Source: DASPKW01 sp038244055 | GTDB taxonomy: Bacteria > Planctomycetota > Phycisphaerae > Tepidisphaerales > Tepidisphaeraceae | NCBI GenBank assembly: GCA_038244055.1 | Contig: JBBRTW010000381.1 | Coordinates: 1-7,285, forward strand | Direction: 5' to 3' | DNA length: 7,285 nt | Part shown: positions 5,841 through 7,285 of the stretch, piece by piece | Numbering within the stretch: the stretch's first letter is position 1 | Layout of the letters: each line of letters begins with the position of its first letter | Position numbers and translations under genes: made by a program | Notes under the pieces: generated by a model | Database searches by the model: none | The model's input: the letters and a program-made list of their open reading frames with translations, nothing else | What the model was told of the DNA's origin: nothing

Positions 5841-6707
5841 TTAATGATCGACAATGGCCATTGTGGCCGAGATCGCGTCTGCAAAGATCGCCAGCACCGC
5901 CTGATCGGCGTCGGCGGAGATGCATGTGCGCCCGGGTGGCAGCCGATCGACGAGCGTGCCCGTCACGCCGTGCTGCACGAACGCCGCGCCGGTTCGGACG
6001 CCGACCACCGGGCATCCGGCAAGCAGAATTTCCTGAAGTGCCAGTGGCCCATGATCGTCATCGGCGAGGTAGGCGCAGGCGCGCGATTTTTGCGCCGCAT
6101 CGTAGAGCTGCTCGCGCCGGCACTGGCCGTAGTGGATCTGGACCTGGCGCGGGTAGAGCTCGGCCAGGTGCTCCAGCAGGCCTGGGCGGTGGCCGTTCTT
6201 GGCGTAAATCAGCAGGTCGTACTCCGCCGGCAGGGATTCGCCGGGCCAGGGGTCGATCGGGTAGGGCCAGAGGTGGATGGGTGAGGTATTGGCCGGTCCG
6301 CGGTGCTTGGCGATCAGGTCGCGATACCACTCGCTGTGGCAGAACATCGCTCGGCAGTTCCTGGCGTCCAGTAGAGCACACTCTTCGGCGTCGATCCTCG
6401 GCGAGCGGGAGTGGGTGAACAGCATGTTCGGCCCCTGCACGAAGGGCAGGCCCTCCGAGTCCCACCACATCGCGTAGTGCCGGTCGTCCCAGTGCCAGAA
6501 CCAGGGCAGCGCCCCCTTGCTCACCGGCAACGATTTGATCGACAGCCAATCGAGCCCCTCGGCGATGCGCTTCTTCAGTGCCTTCTGCAGCGCATACATG
6601 CCGTTGGTCGGGCCGTCCGCTCCCGGAGCATTGATCGGACCGATTAACTCGACCGGCATCAGCCCGTTCTTGCCGCTCACATGGGGTGCGAAGGCGATTC
6701 GCTCCAA
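5841..6707 (-). CDS. GT-B fold glycosyltransferase (family 4-like), ends probably altered
   Basis: The 288-residue protein resembles cytoplasmic GT-B glycosyltransferases, which move a sugar from a nucleotide donor to an acceptor. The N-terminal half has GLMPVELIGPINAPGADG (about 15-32), PWFWHWDDRHYAMWW (68-82) and MLFTHSRSP (95-103). The C-terminal half has the donor-binding block DDDHGPLALQEILLAGCPVV (216-235) followed by GVTGTLV (247-253), as in glycosyl transferase group 1 domains. Donor and acceptor are unknown. The frame begins with TTG at 6705-6707; the in-frame ATG farther up is followed by TGA. An ATG in the neighbouring frame at 6712-6714 would give MKIERIAFAP if one G were removed, so a small frameshift at the start is likely. 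The protein stops about 35 residues after GVTGTLV, which is short for the family, exactly where the LamG-like fragment ends. It is possibly degraded but not obviously dead. Confidence 0.7.
   Translation of the reverse strand: MERIAFAPHVSGKNGLMPVELIGPINAPGADGPTNGMYALQKALKKRIAEGLDWLSIKSLPVSKGALPWFWHWDDRHYAMWWDSEGLPFVQGPNMLFTHSRSPRIDAEECALLDARNCRAMFCHSEWYRDLIAKHRGPANTSPIHLWPYPIDPWPGESLPAEYDLLIYAKNGHRPGLLEHLAELYPRQVQIHYGQCRREQLYDAAQKSRACAYLADDDHGPLALQEILLAGCPVVGVRTGAAFVQHGVTGTLVDRLPPGRTCISADADQAVLAIFADAISATMAIVDH
5851..5864. repeat. Perfect 14-bp palindrome at the fragment junction
   Basis: The sequence ACAATGGCCATTGT equals its own reverse complement. It lies in the last codons of the glycosyltransferase, 8 bp from its stop and 11 bp from the last LamG-like codon. 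Flanking bases do not extend the symmetry. It might be a protein-binding or recombination site, or coincidence. Confidence 0.4.
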
Positions 6708-6717
6708 TCTTCATCGC

Positions 6718-6954
6718 ATGACTCAAATCCTGAAGCAACCCCGCAATGCGAGTCATCGCGAACGCAACGGGCTCAAAGCCTTCCTGATCGAAAATGGCTT
6801 CGACAAAACCCCGGAAGCCTATGCATTCCAACAAGCGGAGAAAACAAGAATCATAGTCCGCGAAGATATTCTTTGGGCTATGAAATCCGCCCTGCTTGCG
6901 ATTGAAGCGAGGGAAACACTTTCAGGCCGGCGGTCCCCCCGGCGATATTGGTGA
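6718..6954 (+). CDS. Unassigned 78-residue open frame, doubtful
   Basis: Starting at ATG 6718-6720 the frame reads MTQILKQPRNASHRER, continues through LKAFLIENGFDKTPEAYAFQ and VREDILWAMKSALLAIEARE, and ends at TGA 6952-6954. It looks like a soluble, charged helical protein and I do not recognise it. The opposite strand is also open over 6712-6921 (AIFDQEGFEPVAFAMTRIAG and flanks), codon-aligned with it, so either or neither may be coding. No Shine-Dalgarno precedes the ATG. The segment is visibly less GC-rich than its surroundings, which may mark foreign or intergenic DNA in front of the glycosyltransferase. Confidence 0.2.
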   Translation: MTQILKQPRNASHRERNGLKAFLIENGFDKTPEAYAFQQAEKTRIIVREDILWAMKSALLAIEARETLSGRRSPRRYW

Positions 6955-6983
6955 TCGGGGGCGCCGCCTGGCGCGCGGTATAG

Positions 6984-7285
6984 AAGTTTCGCCCGGCCAA
7001 TTTCGTCCGGGTTGCCGTTGCGCTTGTGGCCGTGGCTCTTGCGGTGATGACGTGTGCGGGCCGCCGCGCTTGGTTTTCCTTCGCTGGGCGGTACCACGGC
7101 TGCGTCGTCGATTCGCTCCCACGCGACAGCCGACGCGCCGTCGCGGGGCCGGGGTGTTGTGATGGGCGGCCACCCGATTCACCGCCGATTCGCCGTGGAA
7201 ATGGCTGGATCTCCCAAGTTCCCGCAGAACCCTCTGCCGCCGCGCTCATGCTCCTGCGACCCCGGAACAACCGACCGGAACTCGC
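6984..7285 (+). CDS. Possible partial membrane-anchored protein, start and integrity uncertain
   Basis: A plus-strand frame is open from a TAG at 6981-6983 to the right edge (100 codons). It contains a hydrophobic run, FVRVAVALVAVALAVM (about 7002-7049), flanked by arginines, as in single-pass N-terminal anchors of small planctomycete proteins. No good start is present: GTG codons at 7026 and 7032 lie inside the hydrophobic run, and AAG TTT CGC directly after the TAG suggests a lost ATG. Third-position GC is high up to about 7130 and then falls. The neighbouring frame (GGHPIHRRFAVEMAG, from about 7162) has the higher GC3 there, which would fit a frameshift near 7140-7160. I treat it as a possible decaying fragment. 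Confidence 0.2.

Noticed and set aside
5784..6284. 166-residue plus-strand open frame starting inside the LamG-like fragment
   Set aside because: Only the first 19 residues continue the LamG-like pattern; the rest is antisense to the glycosyltransferase.
6058..6834. 258-residue minus-strand open frame overlapping the glycosyltransferase
   Set aside because: It is out of frame with the motif-bearing translation, rich in Arg/Ala, and has a TTG start; only its first part may have meaning if the glycosyltransferase start is frameshifted.
1..7285. CRISPR array, tRNA, rRNA or intact insertion sequence
   Set aside because: No regularly spaced direct repeats, no cloverleaf-like sequence and no transposase or terminal inverted repeats were seen by eye.

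Overview
The window looks like an accessory region of a GC-rich bacterial chromosome, most likely from a planctomycete. The reasons are a secreted SASA-type esterase, a LamG-like fragment, a TOPRIM/primase-like remnant and the GT-B glycosyltransferase type, all of which are familiar from Planctomycetota. This assignment is inferred from gene content; no rRNA or other phylogenetic marker is present.

Positions 1-560 (minus strand) hold the 5' part of a secreted SASA-family esterase gene that runs off the left edge. Positions 564-4829 (minus strand) hold a type I restriction-modification operon read in the order hsdM, rhuM-like gene, a 114-residue protein of unknown function, hsdS. Each of the three junctions is a four-base ATGA stop/start overlap, so the genes are probably translated in a coupled way from one message. 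A plausible sigma70-like promoter lies about 150 bp upstream of hsdM.

The operon is not intact. HsdS carries an in-frame TAA, and its first target-recognition domain is about half the length of the second, which points to an internal deletion plus a nonsense mutation. The remaining open frame still contains the central helices, the second recognition domain and the C-terminal helices. No hsdR lies on either side inside the window. What is left is a complete HsdM and RhuM with a damaged specificity subunit, and the 3' end of hsdS runs to within 3 bp of the esterase start codon.

Positions 4830-7285 are a patchwork. After about 450 bp with no recognisable gene comes a plus-strand TOPRIM/primase-like pseudogene with an in-frame stop. 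It is cut off and followed directly, in another frame, by about 49 residues resembling a LamG/concanavalin-type sugar-binding domain. That fragment ends exactly where a minus-strand glycosyltransferase gene (5841-6707) ends. The glycosyltransferase appears shortened at its C-terminus and has a suspicious start that a single-base deletion would restore to ATG. Beyond 6720 only weak, unassigned reading frames are seen, one with a hydrophobic segment.

The overall picture is a defence island in decay: a translationally coupled RM-RhuM operon lacking its nuclease and with a broken specificity gene, next to joined fragments of unrelated genes.
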